The notes below the pieces were generated by a model. The model saw nothing but the letters and a program-made list of their open reading frames with translations, made no database searches and had not been told where the DNA came from. From the NCBI GenBank assembly GCA_944472155.2, contig OX235279.1, positions 142,758,920-142,822,919 on the forward strand: a stretch of 64,000 bases of DNA. The letters run 5' to 3'. The first letter of the stretch is position 1; each line of letters opens with the position of its first letter. Made by a program: the position numbers and the translations under genes. Of the stretch, positions 1-12,930 are shown one piece after another. The DNA comes from Trichobilharzia szidati (taxonomy: Eukaryota > Platyhelminthes > Trematoda > Strigeidida > Schistosomatidae).

Positions 1-490
1 GGTATCCGAGATTACTGTGTGAATAATCTTTTACCACTTACCAGCGTTCATCCACAGATAGCTCACCCCATGCTAAGGGCCAGTCTGCGTCGGACAAAAG
101 CCTCCGCATTTCAGCATAGTCAGCCTTGCCTTAACACAGACGTGGTCGCATAACGTCCCACTGCAAGAGCTCACGGAGAACAAGATCGAAACCCATGACT
201 GCATGGTCACTACTTCCTAGGGATGTCATGATCTGCACCTTTTCAACGAGCAGCTGGTCACTAGTTTTGATGACTTTCCACTAGGGCCCCACCTAGTGTC
301 GTCTCCAACATTCTCAGCCAATCCCGTATTTCTAATAGTTTGCAGTAGATTTCGGCCGAATTTTCCCTAAGCACACCCCGAGCCAAGGTTCAGTGATGGA
401 CCATTGAAATCTCAAGCTATGGTGATTTGGTCATAGCCCAAGTCCCGTATCCCTGCGATGGTGCTGAGCAGTAGTTGGTTGTGCTCTGCC
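1..490 (-). mobile_element. Decayed LINE endonuclease fragment
   Basis: Read on the minus strand, this stretch still shows pieces of an apurinic-type endonuclease domain of a non-LTR retrotransposon. Examples are NGPSLNLGSGCA and, further on in the same frame, NTGLAENVGDDTRWGPSG. An in-frame stop separates these two pieces, and later pieces lie in other frames, so it is dead. The fragment is cut by the left edge of the window. The spacing of motifs resembles CR1/Jockey-like endonucleases, but the clade is uncertain. Confidence 0.5.
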
Positions 491-3400
491 CCGCGGGTGG
501 GTGAAAGCGGAGTGCGTCGGCCGAGAACATGTTTCGGTGGCAGAAGCCATTGTTTCCAGTTCATTCGTTGGTTGCCGTTATAGTTGCTGGCTCAGTTGAT
601 TACCTTATGTGTAGAAATCTGGAAAAAACAATGTCTTTCATATTCATGTTTACAGCATGCAGGAATCTACCAGTCAGTCTGGTTAGGAGAGTACGATATA
701 TATTTATTCCTGTTTGTGCAGGGACATACCAATTGTACAGGCATGGATAAGTTATCATATAAATTACACATGTTTCGATGTATGTTGAATTTACAATTTG
801 TTTGTTCTTTATGACATTAGTCAGTCGGAACAGTCTACAAAACAGTCTGTGTGTAACACATAAAGAGATATAGAAATACTGTCTTCGCATTAACAAAAAA
901 CCCAGACACCAGATGAATGTAATATAAATATCTGGGAAAAATAAAGCTTGAAGTCAATTCTCCCATATAACTTTGTTATGAACAGCATCCTTAAGTTAAA
1001 GTTTATTGATGTATTATGTTGAGTCAGTGATGTATTTATTCCATTTTTTGCAGTCTAATCGAAGTTTTATAATAGGAAAGAAATTTGATCATGGATACGA
1101 AAACTAGATAAGGTCATCTTAGATTGTTTTACTGCGTGGAATGGGTTGTTGAATACTGCTCACAATCAATTAGATCAGTCCACGCACACGACAACGAAAT
1201 TACTTTCAAATTATTCAATGCATTTATTAGTACATTTCAAACACCAAATTCAATGCCAATCGTGACCAGTGGGGTACAGCACCTCGGATGTGACGACAAA
1301 TACTCACTCCGTGCTTAAGCACGGTGTGTCGCATTTCGTTTGGTGGTTGAAGTGTAAGCTGTTGCACCTCCATGTGTCTCATAAAGCAACTAAGGAAACA
1401 CGTCCCTAGACCCAGTGGCTTTGGACTTGATGCCATACCGGCCAAAGTAGTGCTCTAGTTGAGCAAATCATGGGTCCGGGTCATGTCAGTCAAATTCAGA
1501 TAGCCCGACTTTGGTAGTTACTAAAGAATCCATCTCCACAGGACCAGAGTTTTTAAGTCAGTTTCCGCGTTCGGCAAGTGAGACATTTGATGATTAAAAA
1601 CATTTCAGTAAATAGTACGCATTGGCGAGAAATGAATTCTAAAAATAGCCAAAAGTAAAACGGACAAATAGACAGTAGTCAGTTATGGCAAATTAGGAGG
1701 CGAAATATAGACGACATGGGCTCATCAATTTCGAAACCAACTTATCTATAGAAATAATTACGTAAATTACCGATCGATGACTCGTAATATTGTAGAAGAC
1801 CTATGGCGTTTTTGATATTAGCAAAGTTTTCGAAGAACAAATTAAACCTGGAGAATTTATAACCTGGTTTGAAGTTGAAAAAGCTTCGAAGCTTTTCCAC
1901 AAGGTGCCTGTTGTCAGCTGAAAAGTCAGATGTATTGTAAGAGAATCTAAATCAAACATGGATCAGCCACATTTGAAATATGAATGTGTGGTATTTGTAT
2001 GTAGTTTTGGAAACAAAGAAATCTGGAAGCAATCGGAAAACCCTAAAGGGTAAGTGTTGATGATGGTAGTTAATGCCTAATGTACTAGACTCAAACGTAT
2101 GAACTAGGACTGTCTGTAGTAAAGGCAGTGTTAACAACCATTCAGTTTGTTGTAAAACGATTTAAAAAGCGGATAACATACGATGATATAGTGAGTGATC
2201 GGTAGGATTTTAACTAGCGAGAAAAACGTTTCGGATTTTGGTCTACAATTGGTGGTTTTTTCGAAGTTACAACAAGCTGAGAAGCGGATTATTATTCGGG
2301 GTGAAAAATTGGCTTGCGAATCGCTTGTTTCAGTTCAAATAATGAAATGCTCATCTTTCGGATGTGTTGTGATTTCTCCGTGTCTATAAATACGGACGTC
2401 CTTGATTTTTAAGAAAACTTTCATAAATTTTCCTTGAACCATTTGTCTTCTTTTCCATGACGAGACATCTGATGATGCGATTAGATTAATTAGCAAAGTA
2501 GAATGTTCTGTGATTTAGAGTCGTAGTCGTTGTGTTTCGGATTAACATCATGCGTCTAACTGTTATAACCCTGTGGAAATGGCTTTTTCCTCACGGTGCA
2601 TCATGATATCTAGAAATCATGAGCACACTGTCTTCGGTAAATTTGTTTTTACTTTTTAAATGACTGCAAATAGTGAGTCATTTGAGGCGGTAGGATAAAT
2701 ACCTCTAAACGCTTTCGTGGAGATTAGGCTATATCTTTTTTTCGGCTAGGAAACGATCTTTTTACCCAGAAAGTTCTTAGAATGTCTGCTATTACTTTGC
2801 AATTCAAAGATAACGTTGAGTTGCTCACTAAGGTAGTAGCTACAGATTACCTTCGGCGGGTACTATTTTAAGGTAGCTTTAGGTAATGCGTCATAGAAGT
2901 GAGCAGTATATCTTTATTGTATCTAAATATATTAAACGTTGTATAACTGGTCAAATCGTTGTTCTCACATACGAGTTAGTTTTATAAATAATGAGTGTAC
3001 TATACAAGCGTTTACATTGATTTGCACTAGTGGTTGTTAGGTACTGTTAACTTTTCCCAGGATCATTTTAGTCAGTCATTTGGTTAACCAGCAATACATA
3101 AAGTGAGAATATATTACTATTATATTATGAAGGCACAGAAAAATATGATGAGTCAGTGCATTTAGTCTGCCAAATTAGTGAATTAGCCACGTATGGAAAA
3201 GTCAAAAATTTAGCAAGTGTTAATAAACGGAATTGACATTTCACAGTCATTCGGAACATTTATTTGTGTGCACATTACCATAAATTTACTGACAGGTGTC
3301 TGACTGAAACTACAGAGAATAATTCAGACGAAAATACGTGTGTGGATACTTTACACATAAGAATACAGAATTATTCTCCTGACGTTAGATGTTGATCCTC

Positions 3401-3799
3401 ACTATTTACGTCGACTAAACATCCTGATGGTCTGCGGTCAAGAATCGATTACGTTCACCTTGCTGCTGTGTTACGTTCGGTCGTTCGCACCCGATCCTCG
3501 AGCAGTCAACAGCGTACTACGATTTCAACCCGAAATATATCCCGCATTTCGGATAATCAATTTGGTGTTCCGATTGGTGACAGGTCTAAGCATAACGAGT
3601 ACTGTAAAAGTTGGGGGATGAAAACTAGTGTTTACACACACCCTATCTTTCATAATCGTCAGCACTCTTCATCTTCCAAAATGATGAGCTCGTATACAAC
3701 CTGCACCTTCACACTTTATAAAGGTAATGAAAAGAAATAAAATGAAACCGAGGTAAACTGGAGAAAGAACAATCACACAAAAGATTGAATTGAATTTTC
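491..3799. other. No recognisable gene; AT-rich
   Basis: Only short open frames (under 100 codons) occur here and none resembles a known protein. The overlapping frames at 3427-3740 have no supporting splice pattern or homology that I recognise. A block at about 1268-1312 resembles one at 46484-46528 and is probably part of an unnamed dispersed repeat. Confidence 0.4.
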
Positions 3800-3802
3800 G
3801 CC

Positions 3803-3965
3803 TTAATGGTTGAATGGTCAAAGAGCTTTGGCTCGTAATACGAAGGTAACGGATTCGACCCTTAATGGGGTCGTGAGTGCATACCTCTGGGGAGTCCCAA
3901 ACTAAGACTCCATAGGTTTCAGTAGTTTCCTAACTGATATCAATTCGAGATCAAACTTGAAACAA
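3803..3965 (+). repeat. tRNA-derived SINE with decayed hammerhead module
   Basis: The head has an A-box-like TGGTTGAATGG and a B-box-like GGATTCGACCC, as in RNA polymerase III SINEs of tRNA origin. Downstream, GGGGAGTCCCAAACTAAGAC matches the stem II region of the schistosome SM-alpha hammerhead. The catalytic core is altered (TGGGGA in place of TGATGA), and the GAAA strand with its stem III is collapsed. The 3' part resembles the tail of the SINE near 44.5 kb. Confidence 0.55.
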
Positions 3966-3994
3966 ACCAAATCCCTACAAAATAACATTTAAAA

Positions 3995-4040
3995 ACTTTT
4001 TTCATAATAGCTTGATTTCACACCATATGTTTGGTATATA
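3995..4040 (-). repeat. Tail fragment of tRNA-derived SINE (family B)
   Basis: AGCTTGATTTCACACC followed by a TATGTTTGG-like stretch matches the 3' tail of the SINE copies at 7349-7536 and 37500-37694. The head is missing. Confidence 0.4.
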
Positions 4041-4044
4041 CTGT

Positions 4045-7000
4045 TATTATTAGAGTTTCAAGTTCAGAAAGATAAGGTGAAGCAGTAAACGAGATTAGGA
4101 TTAAGATTTTAATCAGCTGCTTCATTATTACAGTTGATTATTCATCAGAGAAAGAACTTGAAAATGTTAAAAAATGCAAACTGAATAACAATAATAATCA
4201 TAGCAAGATGTGTTGAGATAATGGTACCGACAAAAACATAGTCTCGCCTTGAACAAAAATAATAATGTGATTAAAGTAGAACAATAATAGTCAGTAAGTA
4301 GAAGTACCAGAATGGTCACCGTTTTCTTCTGCACACAGGGTCGGGGTTTAAAGACTCTTATTTCAAATGCCTCTGCAGTTGCAGACATCTTTCTGTTTGC
4401 TTGTCTGATGAAAACAGTGAATATCAGTATCACGTCTACAGTCTGCAAGATGCTTTTTTGATGGGCGTTTTGCTACCTAGGCTCCAAGTTTTTCACCCAC
4501 TTGTTCCATACGTTCACCTTTTAGCATGACTTGTGTATGTGCTTCCACAGACACGCTCAAGTAGGTATAGGCAGTTAGAAATGTCGAGGATTGAGGACCG
4601 GTCTTTACTTTGTTGTAGCACTTGGTTGCTGCTGTCGAGGTATGCAAGCTTTACAGAATAATAATTTCCAGTGGCTTTTTCAGGTCTTCGTTTGGAGTGC
4701 AGCCTTAACTCGAAGGTTTTACACAGCTTCTAAACTGACGCTCTGAACTTCAGGTAGAGAATCGAGGAAATGTGACGTATTCTATTTAGTTTTGCTTCAA
4801 TTACAGTAACTTGGAGTCATGCACTGTACTGTGTATGAGTGTTTATTCGGAGATCCCAAAAGAGGAGTAATATGAAACGCCGGAATATAATTTCCAGATG
4901 TGATGTGATTATTATCTCCGAATGTATCTCTGGTAGTATAAACATCAGGTGTTTACGGTATCCAGCTAAATTTATCGAAATTCTGTGAATTCGATAAGTC
5001 CTGCTTTGTTAGCATTTGTTGGTAGCCCCGAAGATGTAACGGATTTATGCGTCATCAATCATCCCTTCGCTGGTATTTCCAGTGAACCTGATGCTTATTT
5101 AAGATATGTCACCTCCGGGTTATATGTGATAAAAAATGACCAATACGGCATACCAGTAATGTTTTTTCTGTTGTTACGTTGGTCGCAGGTGAAATTCTGA
5201 AGAAGGGTATCAAGAAATATCACAGTAGCCTCATATTTAGGAAGAAATGGCGGTCTACCTACGCATAATGAAACAAACCTGCCTGATTATGGCCGATATT
5301 TGTAGTACAATTCACTTATCATGTTACCTACGATGAAAATGCTAAGAAAATCATACAAAAACATTATTTATTAAACCAATATCCCATTTGGATGTAAATC
5401 AAGAATAAGATTTGATGTCCGATGCAGCAAAGTAATATAGGATAATTAAAGATTGACTGCTCCCCTGGGTATTTTTGATACGCCGGGCACATACTTGGGT
5501 TTTTGAGCGACTTTATTGCATATCCCCTCAATGACGCTTGTTGCTACGTTGCCTTTGGTTTCAAGTGGCCTTGGTTTTGGGGGAAGGTTTAACTGATGTA
5601 ATATTGTGATTTCATAGACATAACTCAGGCTCATACGTGAAAGAAAGTTATTATCCTGAAATAAGGACAAGTTGTTCAGAAGGCAAATAGGACAATATTT
5701 TTCAGTTTATTTGTGCCTAAATGACTTTACTCAGCCAATAACCACCTTTTCTCATATACTTTTCTAAAACTTATAATCTTCATAATATTTCGCAGTATTT
5801 TTAAGATTATATAAGTTGAAGGGTTACTTTGCAATGTCTAATGCGCACCGTATGAAAATCGGTCATGAAAATTTAGCATAACTAGCTCTGTTAACCGGCT
5901 GTTTTCTTCAGGATCATTGTACATAATTTAATCACTAATTGTTCCACTACACTTTTTACTCTGCTAAATAGACTACAACTTAGTTGCTGTAATACTAGCT
6001 GCTTCTATACTTTATACTTCTTAAACGCAATTTCCCAGGCGTTTGTCACACATACTTGTATACGTGTACGCATGTTTAAAGGTGACACTGCTAAGAATAT
6101 CCTCAGGTATCGATGTATCTGGTGTCCTGATGGGAAGAGCTTGTCATGAAAGCTATTATTGTGCATCATACTTTATGATTGGGACGGGCTTAAAGCAATG
6201 CAATACTGCAACTACAGTTTGCAAAATAATCTCAGAGCTTAACATCAAAAAAGGAGAGAGGGTGGTGCATGCTGATCAGCAGATATGGTAGTGGTAACAA
6301 TTGTGAATCGCTGCAATCTGTAGGACAGCAACATGCATTTTTTGACATCTCGAGAATTAAACATTGGTCTGGACCCTCAACAAAAATAATAAGGGTTGTA
6401 CAGATCTAATTATAAATAAAAAGTGTTTTTGGCTCCTACTATCTACAAGCCTGTTGAGCTTCTTGTCAAGATGCTACCCGTTGGGCCCTACAGAAATTTG
6501 TGAAGCATCTGACAGGTCAGCTTGTTCTACGGCTTCTAATTTTCCAGATCTTTGAATTCGCTCCTCACTTAAATATCACTTACCTACCTCACAATAATCT
6601 TTTTATTTACGCACTATTATACTCTATCTGATCTTAACTACCCAGGCCTTTATAAAAGCTAAAATTTGCTCTTTGTTCATATTTGTTGCTTGCTTTAAGT
6701 CTGGTTGCTTTGATTAAAAACACAACGACACCAATGTTTGAACAAAGCTATATTTTCATCGAAAACATCATAGTTTCCATGCTTAGACCAATATGGTTAG
6801 CTTTAAACATTGCAAATGCAAACTATCATTTCAAGTATTATATAGCTTCTTCTCCTTGTACTTATCTTGTAAATATACTTCCAATGATGTATTATTCATA
6901 ATTGCATTTTATACCATTTTGCAGCTGCGCAGAATTTTCTGCTCTTCCTGAAATAGCGTTCAATCACGTGGCAGTATAGCACTCACCCAGATATACGCTG

Positions 7001-7345
7001 TTCACTGGTTGACCATAACGATCAGCAGGAAACGGAACGAAGTTTGGATTGTCGCTCAACTTTGATGGTGACCTTAGTAAACGGTTTACAATTTAACATT
7101 TATAAGAACCTGTTCTGATTGCTCGTATAATAATTGAACGATTCAAACTTTTGAAAAAGTATTAATTTATGATACTTCAGGATTGTAATATATAACATTA
7201 CTGATCGTGCCTGTAAAAATGGCATGCATTTCTTGTAAACTTACCCGTTTATACGAAATATAAATTATTATTATTATTGTTATATTGACTACTGGGTCGC
7301 AGTAGATAATGCGAAAACTGTGAAGCAACCGATAGCAGTCTGCTA
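4045..7345. other. No recognisable gene
   Basis: This is AT-rich sequence with only short frames. I recognise no protein domains, RNA genes or retroelement motifs. It may hold distal regulatory sequence or 5' non-coding exons of the gene starting at about 15.1 kb, but nothing in the sequence shows this. Confidence 0.35.
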
Positions 7346-7348
7346 TAT

Positions 7349-7536
7349 ATTTTTTATTTTTGATTACAGCTTGATTCCACACCGTATTTTTTGTACAAGT
7401 ATGGAATTTTCAGCATGGATATCGGTAGTCCAAATTTTGCAGGCCTACCATTGATATCAGGTTTGCGTCGGCAGGGGGTCGAACCCCGGACCATGTGTAT
7501 GGTCGACGACAGTTCTAACCACTATGCCACCGACGC
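7349..7536 (-). repeat. tRNA-derived SINE (family B), copy 1
   Basis: Read on the minus strand, it starts at 7536 with a tRNA-like head: A-box TGGCATAGTGG and B-box GGTTCGACCCC, closed by complementary GCGTCGG and CCGACGC ends. The body follows, with CTGAAAATTCCATACTTG, and the 3' tail is rich in AAAATAAAAA. A second, similar copy lies at 37500-37694 in the same orientation. It is not a functional tRNA gene because the anticodon arm is not cloverleaf-like and the unit continues into a non-tRNA body. Confidence 0.75.
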
Positions 7537-7539
7537 ATA

Positions 7540-8630
7540 CGGGAAAGGTTATAAGTAAACTAAGTTGATGAAGGACATTATTAAATTTCTTTGTAAAACA
7601 CCGGATGGACACTTTTTCCATGTAGGTGTACTACGTAAATTCGGTGTCTTTATGTTGAGAAGATTCAAGGCTATGTTTCGTCAGCTAGCGCCATATCCCC
7701 ATGCGGGTTTAAGTGTAAACTCGCCAATGAAAAACGAAGGTACCCAATGGAGATCCTAAATATATCTGCGAAAAATAGGCTAACTGAACCGACATTCTTA
7801 GGGGAGTCGTTTACAGGAAGAGGCTGATGTGGGATCTCTGCAACACAGTGTGCCTTAGCGACTCAGATGTAGTGAGTAACTGAGGAGCTCAGCAGGATAA
7901 GACGAGTAACTCAGTGGGTATCATACCTTCTTTATTATTTGTAGGGCTGTCTGTATCCATTAAATGATGAATGCGCTTCCGTGTGTTTGACTAGGTTCCC
8001 CTCTTACACCCCCTATGTCGTGACTGCGAAAGTTAAGGTTCATAAACACCATCGGTCTTCTGCAATGGTACGTGTTGTTGGTTAGTAATTTAAAGTTATC
8101 CCGATAGAAAGGTCAGTTTTTAAAGCTCTCTCGTGCCTCTGGTTAGCAACTGTGGGATGCCATGTATGTTCACAGTTGTTGGTCTGAGCTCACCGCTTAA
8201 TTTACGAGATGTCGTTAGTATGGCTCAAAGTCTTTCGGGTTTACCTAAATGTCTGATAATCAGTTAATGACCAACACTTGCGACAACAATGGGACTCGTT
8301 TCACTTCCATTGGTTAAGTTCGGAATAGCTAGATGGTGGCATTTTGGTGATCTTCTTCTACCAGTGGTTCCATGGTGAATTCCAGTAGTGCAGAAGCCCG
8401 CAAATCACTCCTAGGGTCACTGACTCATGCTGGGGTTTTTTATTCGGCCTTAGGTTTGATGGTATTTTTGGCTTTAGATATTCTCAGTCGATCACCAATG
8501 TTTCGACGACCCCAATCCTTTTATTACTAGGTTTGTTAGGTGACTGATTTTCCATCCAGTAGCCCGGCTGGTGCAATGGAGTTTATGCGGCTTAACGTGC
8601 AGACGTATTAGGAACACGTACAAGGATTAT
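7540..8630. other. No recognisable gene
   Basis: Only short frames are present. The base composition is slightly richer in GC than the flanks, which suggests old repeat DNA, but I could not assign it to a family. Confidence 0.3.
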
Positions 8631-8639
8631 GTAGCATAA

Positions 8640-10950
8640 GTTAATGATACATAGGTCGGACGATGGAGTCATAAGGGCGGTTTATCCACTTCTTACAGAT
8701 GCAAAGTCAAAAGACTGGCTCCCCGTTGGAGGGCATGAAGAAGTAGGTATTACGCTTGTCACTAGGCGAGACTTCCATCTTGTTCTTCATGATTTCATTG
8801 AGTTTTTTCTGAGTTGCTGTATCTTCCAAGATGAGACGTAATCTTGAGTCCGTGTGGGGCTGAGGACTGAATTACCCTCTCTCTAACTTTATCCAGAGTG
8901 AGACATGGTGTAGGGTAAGGGTATATTTCTACGCGGTGTGGTTTTTTTAAACCATCTAAAGAGATATTTTATCTTTTCAGGTTGTTTGAGTCTCTGCGGC
9001 ATAAGTTGGGATGGGGTGTTTAGACTAAAGCATCACTTAGGACTTATTCTCATTATTCATTTCCTCAGCAAAATGGTTAGATTATGAGAACAACCGAAGA
9101 GTCAAGATATAGCGTCAAATTTACATAAGGCTTCTTTGAATTTCCATGTTGTTGTCCGTTCGTGCGTGCTTGAAAAATTCCAGCGACCGACACCCAAGTC
9201 CTGGTTAGTGGTTAGTCTGGAAAAGATTTACCGCATGTGTAGCAGCAGGAAATACAACACTATTTTGAGATGTGTAAACCTGCTATACTGATGCCAGGAT
9301 AGGTAATAGTGTTCCGTCTGAATAAATTGTACACGTTTCTCAGGTTGGTTCCTTCGAGTAAGTGACAAGTAATTGAAAGTATTCCAAAACGCGGGGAAGA
9401 GGTAAACACATGACTGAATTCAAGCGGAGAATCTGCTCTTACATAATGCTCTCTGCAAACTGCCAAGCCGCAACCTGGGGAAAAGTGGAAGAGGAGATAG
9501 ATCGAGTTTGAAATCATCTCTTAAAATTTGGAACCCCGTGAATAGATCATCTGTCTACCTGCAAAGAATAAACTTAATCTGTCAAGTCGTTCGTTGTATG
9601 AAAAATTGATCTTACCAAGGACATGTTTACCCTTGATTTGGAATCTTTTCAATACATTTCCGTCGTGTTTCATACATAGACCTGGCTACCTCCGTACAAC
9701 CATCTAATTTAGGCTTCAAGAACGTATTGTGCAAGGTGATGGGCTTTTTAGTGGTAGCTTTGTTAAGAACCCTTGTAACACATTCGAACAGCCATTGTTG
9801 CATAGTATGTTACAGTTGTTAGGTCATGAAGCAGGACAATAGTTAGATTCATGTGCACCCAAACCGAAGAGTGTGGTATTTCCTCTATGTCGTATGAACC
9901 GAAACTTGCGTGTTTGATGCAAATAGTTGTGCTTCTGAGGAGCGTCCACTCTTTGGGCCAACCTTACAGATTATTCAGACCTGTCTGAAATGTGAATATG
10001 ATAGGTCATGTACATGGAGAACCATAAGATATATTGTAAGCCTAGGTAGTTCATTTATATGCAGCACAAATATGAGTAAGTCGAGTTAAGCACATCATTA
10101 CGTTCCGTTATACATGAAGAGAGCCTCAATTTGATCCCGCTCCTCCCAGTGAAGAAGGATTCCTTGATCAAGGAGTGCAGGTCACCTATGATTCCAAAAC
10201 TTTCAGTTTCTTAAGCAATTGTTTAGATTTTCAAATCAGCTGAAATCTTTTGAAACTACTTCTTGTCAGACATGGTCTTGTTAAAGGACCCTTTCTGTAA
10301 GCTGGAGAAAATATCGTTCCTCAAATATGCCGTAATAGCCTTCATGATAATTGTTTTCTGTATTTTGACCAAGATTCGGGAGAGATTAAAATTCCCGTTG
10401 TTCAAATAGTGGTGACTGAATCATGGATAGGAGTAATCGTTGTATTCCTCCAGTCACGCGGTAGAATCCCCAATGAATACAATTTCCTGGAGGTAGTAGA
10501 CATTGCACCGGCTATGTAAGCTGACAGCCACTTCCGAAGCTTTTGATGGAGAACATCGGATTCTGCTTATTTAACTATGTCCAGTTAGATAGAGACTGGA
10601 GTACGACATCTTAGTCCATGCTGGTAGAACTCTCTTGGTGCGATCAGAGTTGACACTTTGGTTAATGACGAGTCGTTTGTGAAAGTTCTCTAGAGGTAAT
10701 CTGTCATCTCTCCAGCTATTTTCTCATAGTGTTAACGTCAGAAATCAGGTTAGGGGCTCCATCATGTTTATGGAAAAATACTTTGCTGTTTGTGCCACAT
10801 GGTTTTGAGCCAGACCCATCGCAAATTTCATCTGTAGCTAGAGAATTCCTGCAATTCATTTGCTTCTAACCTTCATGGCATCAAACAATAACTTGTATCA
10901 CAATATAGTACCTGAAAGTAACTGCTAAATTCGAGGACTTTCCATAGAAC
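8640..10950 (-). mobile_element. Decayed minus-strand LINE (RT region)
   Basis: On the minus strand, about 10.25-10.45 kb translates into broken pieces of an RT fingers region (WRNTTITPIHDS, then RILVKIQKTI-like pieces in other frames). About 9.15-9.25 kb gives NQDLGVGRWNFSS, matching the conserved DLGV block after the palm of CR1-like reverse transcriptases. Stops and frame changes are frequent, and the palm region between these points is not readable. The order of pieces fits one 5'-to-3' minus-strand element, but composite origin is possible. Confidence 0.4.
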
Positions 10951-11895
10951 AGACTTAGCACCACACACTTCCTGGTACGTTTCGTATTTCAACAAACTAC
11001 TAATTCACTAAGTTTTGCTACCTTCTCACCTTTACCCCCTTTAGTTATACGCCATAATCTGTATCCTATGAAAGTAAAACTTTCAGCCTCCAAACTTGAA
11101 ATGACCAGTGATCGTTTGGTCCAGCACTGAAATTCTAGTATGACCCAGTAAACAGTGGTTTGTCGTATTGTAAGAATAAGCTGATTGCATACGCTTCAAC
11201 AAAAAAACTTTATTTTCCACGTAGTAATTTACTGAACTCAGACATTTTCTTCCAGTTATATAAAACGACACATATGCCAGAATTATTAGCGATTCATGAC
11301 GTTATCTATTTTTCTCGCAAGTTAAGTGGCTTCTTACTGAGGTGAAAATAGCAATCATTATCAGTAAGGTTCTATATGTAATCAAAATCTTACAAAAAAT
11401 AGAGATGTGGATTCTAACTAGCTACTCATTTCTGTCTCTCTGAATTGTGGAAAAACTAATCGCCTTCTTGAAGCCTTCGCCCCTAATTCTAAACCTACTA
11501 AGTGAACCCTTGGTCAACAAAACCCGTTGTTCTGACCGTAGCTGTTTATTAGGCTATTTAAAACTGCCTGAGCTGCAGGTACTTTTCAAATCTGTCTTTC
11601 CTTCGTTGGTGCTATGTATGGGGTCCTATATGTCTTCAGCTACAACAACAATCTTAGATTAATCAGGATACTAGGATTCAGGCAGCTTAGGTTCAACCTT
11701 GGCTTGAATGAACCAATGAAAAGTTAAGAAAAATGATCCGACAGGAAATTCCATTTATCCACAATGCAGGGCCAGCTACCACAAGTGGACGACTCGGATG
11801 TGGTTTGGTGTGATGTTCATATGAGTGTCCGGTTCCGAAAGGGGATGGAGAAGGCAGACAGGAGTAATTAGCATCCCAGTCTGGACACAGTATGA
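10951..11895. other. No recognisable gene
   Basis: Only short frames are present. This stretch lies between two decayed LINE stretches and probably includes further unrecognisable remnants. Confidence 0.3.
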
Positions 11896-11899
11896 GGAA

Positions 11900-12930
11900 T
11901 ATTAGAATAGGTTCAGCGCTCAACCACTAGTATGAGAGTAGACAAATAAATCTTTCTATATGTCAAAGATTTGAGACTACGTCGGTGAATGTAGTCCACA
12001 GCCCTTGAACCTTTTTACTACATCCACTTCAAATTCAAAACATGAGCTCGCTATCCGAAAACCGCATGATTTTGGTCAGACATGATTTGCGAAATATATC
12101 AGCGTCTAACAAAGAGCCCGCAGCATTTTCCAGACATTCGAAACCTCTGCTCAGTAGTCAACCGACTTTCAGAATCACTCTTAGGTCCTTATACTTGATG
12201 ATCATAGGCAGAGCGAAGTCGCCAGTCGAAAAGTCTTACATGATTTTAAGAGTGGCATGCATAACAGCGCGAATTATTGCGTCAATTTTCAAGGGCCAAA
12301 TATTACATCTTTCAACAAGCAGACCTAAATCCTGTCGCAGAGCTTTTTCTAAAGCCCTGCAGAGACTTACCGTGTTGGAGAACAATAGATAGGATGGTAT
12401 AATTGTCATCTGTTTCTTATTCTCATAAAGTATGAACAGAGAAGGGCCCAGAAATACACAGTGAGATGCACCACTCTTCACTGGTTGCTACGGTGATGAA
12501 ATGTCGTTTATCATTACCCTGTATTTTCTGTCCCTGCGCGAGTCCCGAATCCAGTTTCTCACCATTTTATCGACCCAGAAACTCCGCAACTTCACTACAG
12601 GACCTGGACGAGAAGAATCACTGAAAGTGTTTCCACAGCCGACGAATTCGACACCACTGAACTATGAAAAAACGCCATATTCTTCCAGCTCTGTAGTGGC
12701 AAACAGAGGTTGACCGAGCAGGGATAAGCCGCCATAAAAACAACGTTTTTCTGTGGTTGGACGTTTATTGCACTCAATACATCCAGCAAGGGCATCACTG
12801 GCAATTGAAGAAGTCGGTGAAAGAATATCGCAAATAACATGATAATATTATTGTTTCCATAATAAATTTCCAAGGGGCCGGTTAACTTTCCTGTTGGTCT
12901 CATCTGGAATCAATTCCCATAATCTGTGTG
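11900..12930 (-). mobile_element. Decayed minus-strand LINE (RT palm)
   Basis: The minus-strand frame over 12236-12481 begins KSGASHCVFLGPSLFILYEN, recognisable as the RT motif B block (SGVPQGSVLGPLLF in intact relatives) and then a motif C position. The catalytic FADD has decayed to FSNT. The adjacent upstream minus-strand sequence gives KMVRNWIRDS, matching the block just before motif B. Loss of the active-site aspartates shows the copy is inactive. It seems distinct from the LINE at 8.6-10.95 kb because the domain order would be inverted for a single element. Confidence 0.5.

Noticed and set aside
3427..3740. Two overlapping frames as a possible upstream exon
   Set aside because: No splice phase or homology supports either frame, and they overlap in different registers.
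7463..7536. tRNA gene on the minus strand
   Set aside because: The A and B boxes are present, but no proper anticodon arm exists and the unit continues into a SINE body with a second copy elsewhere.
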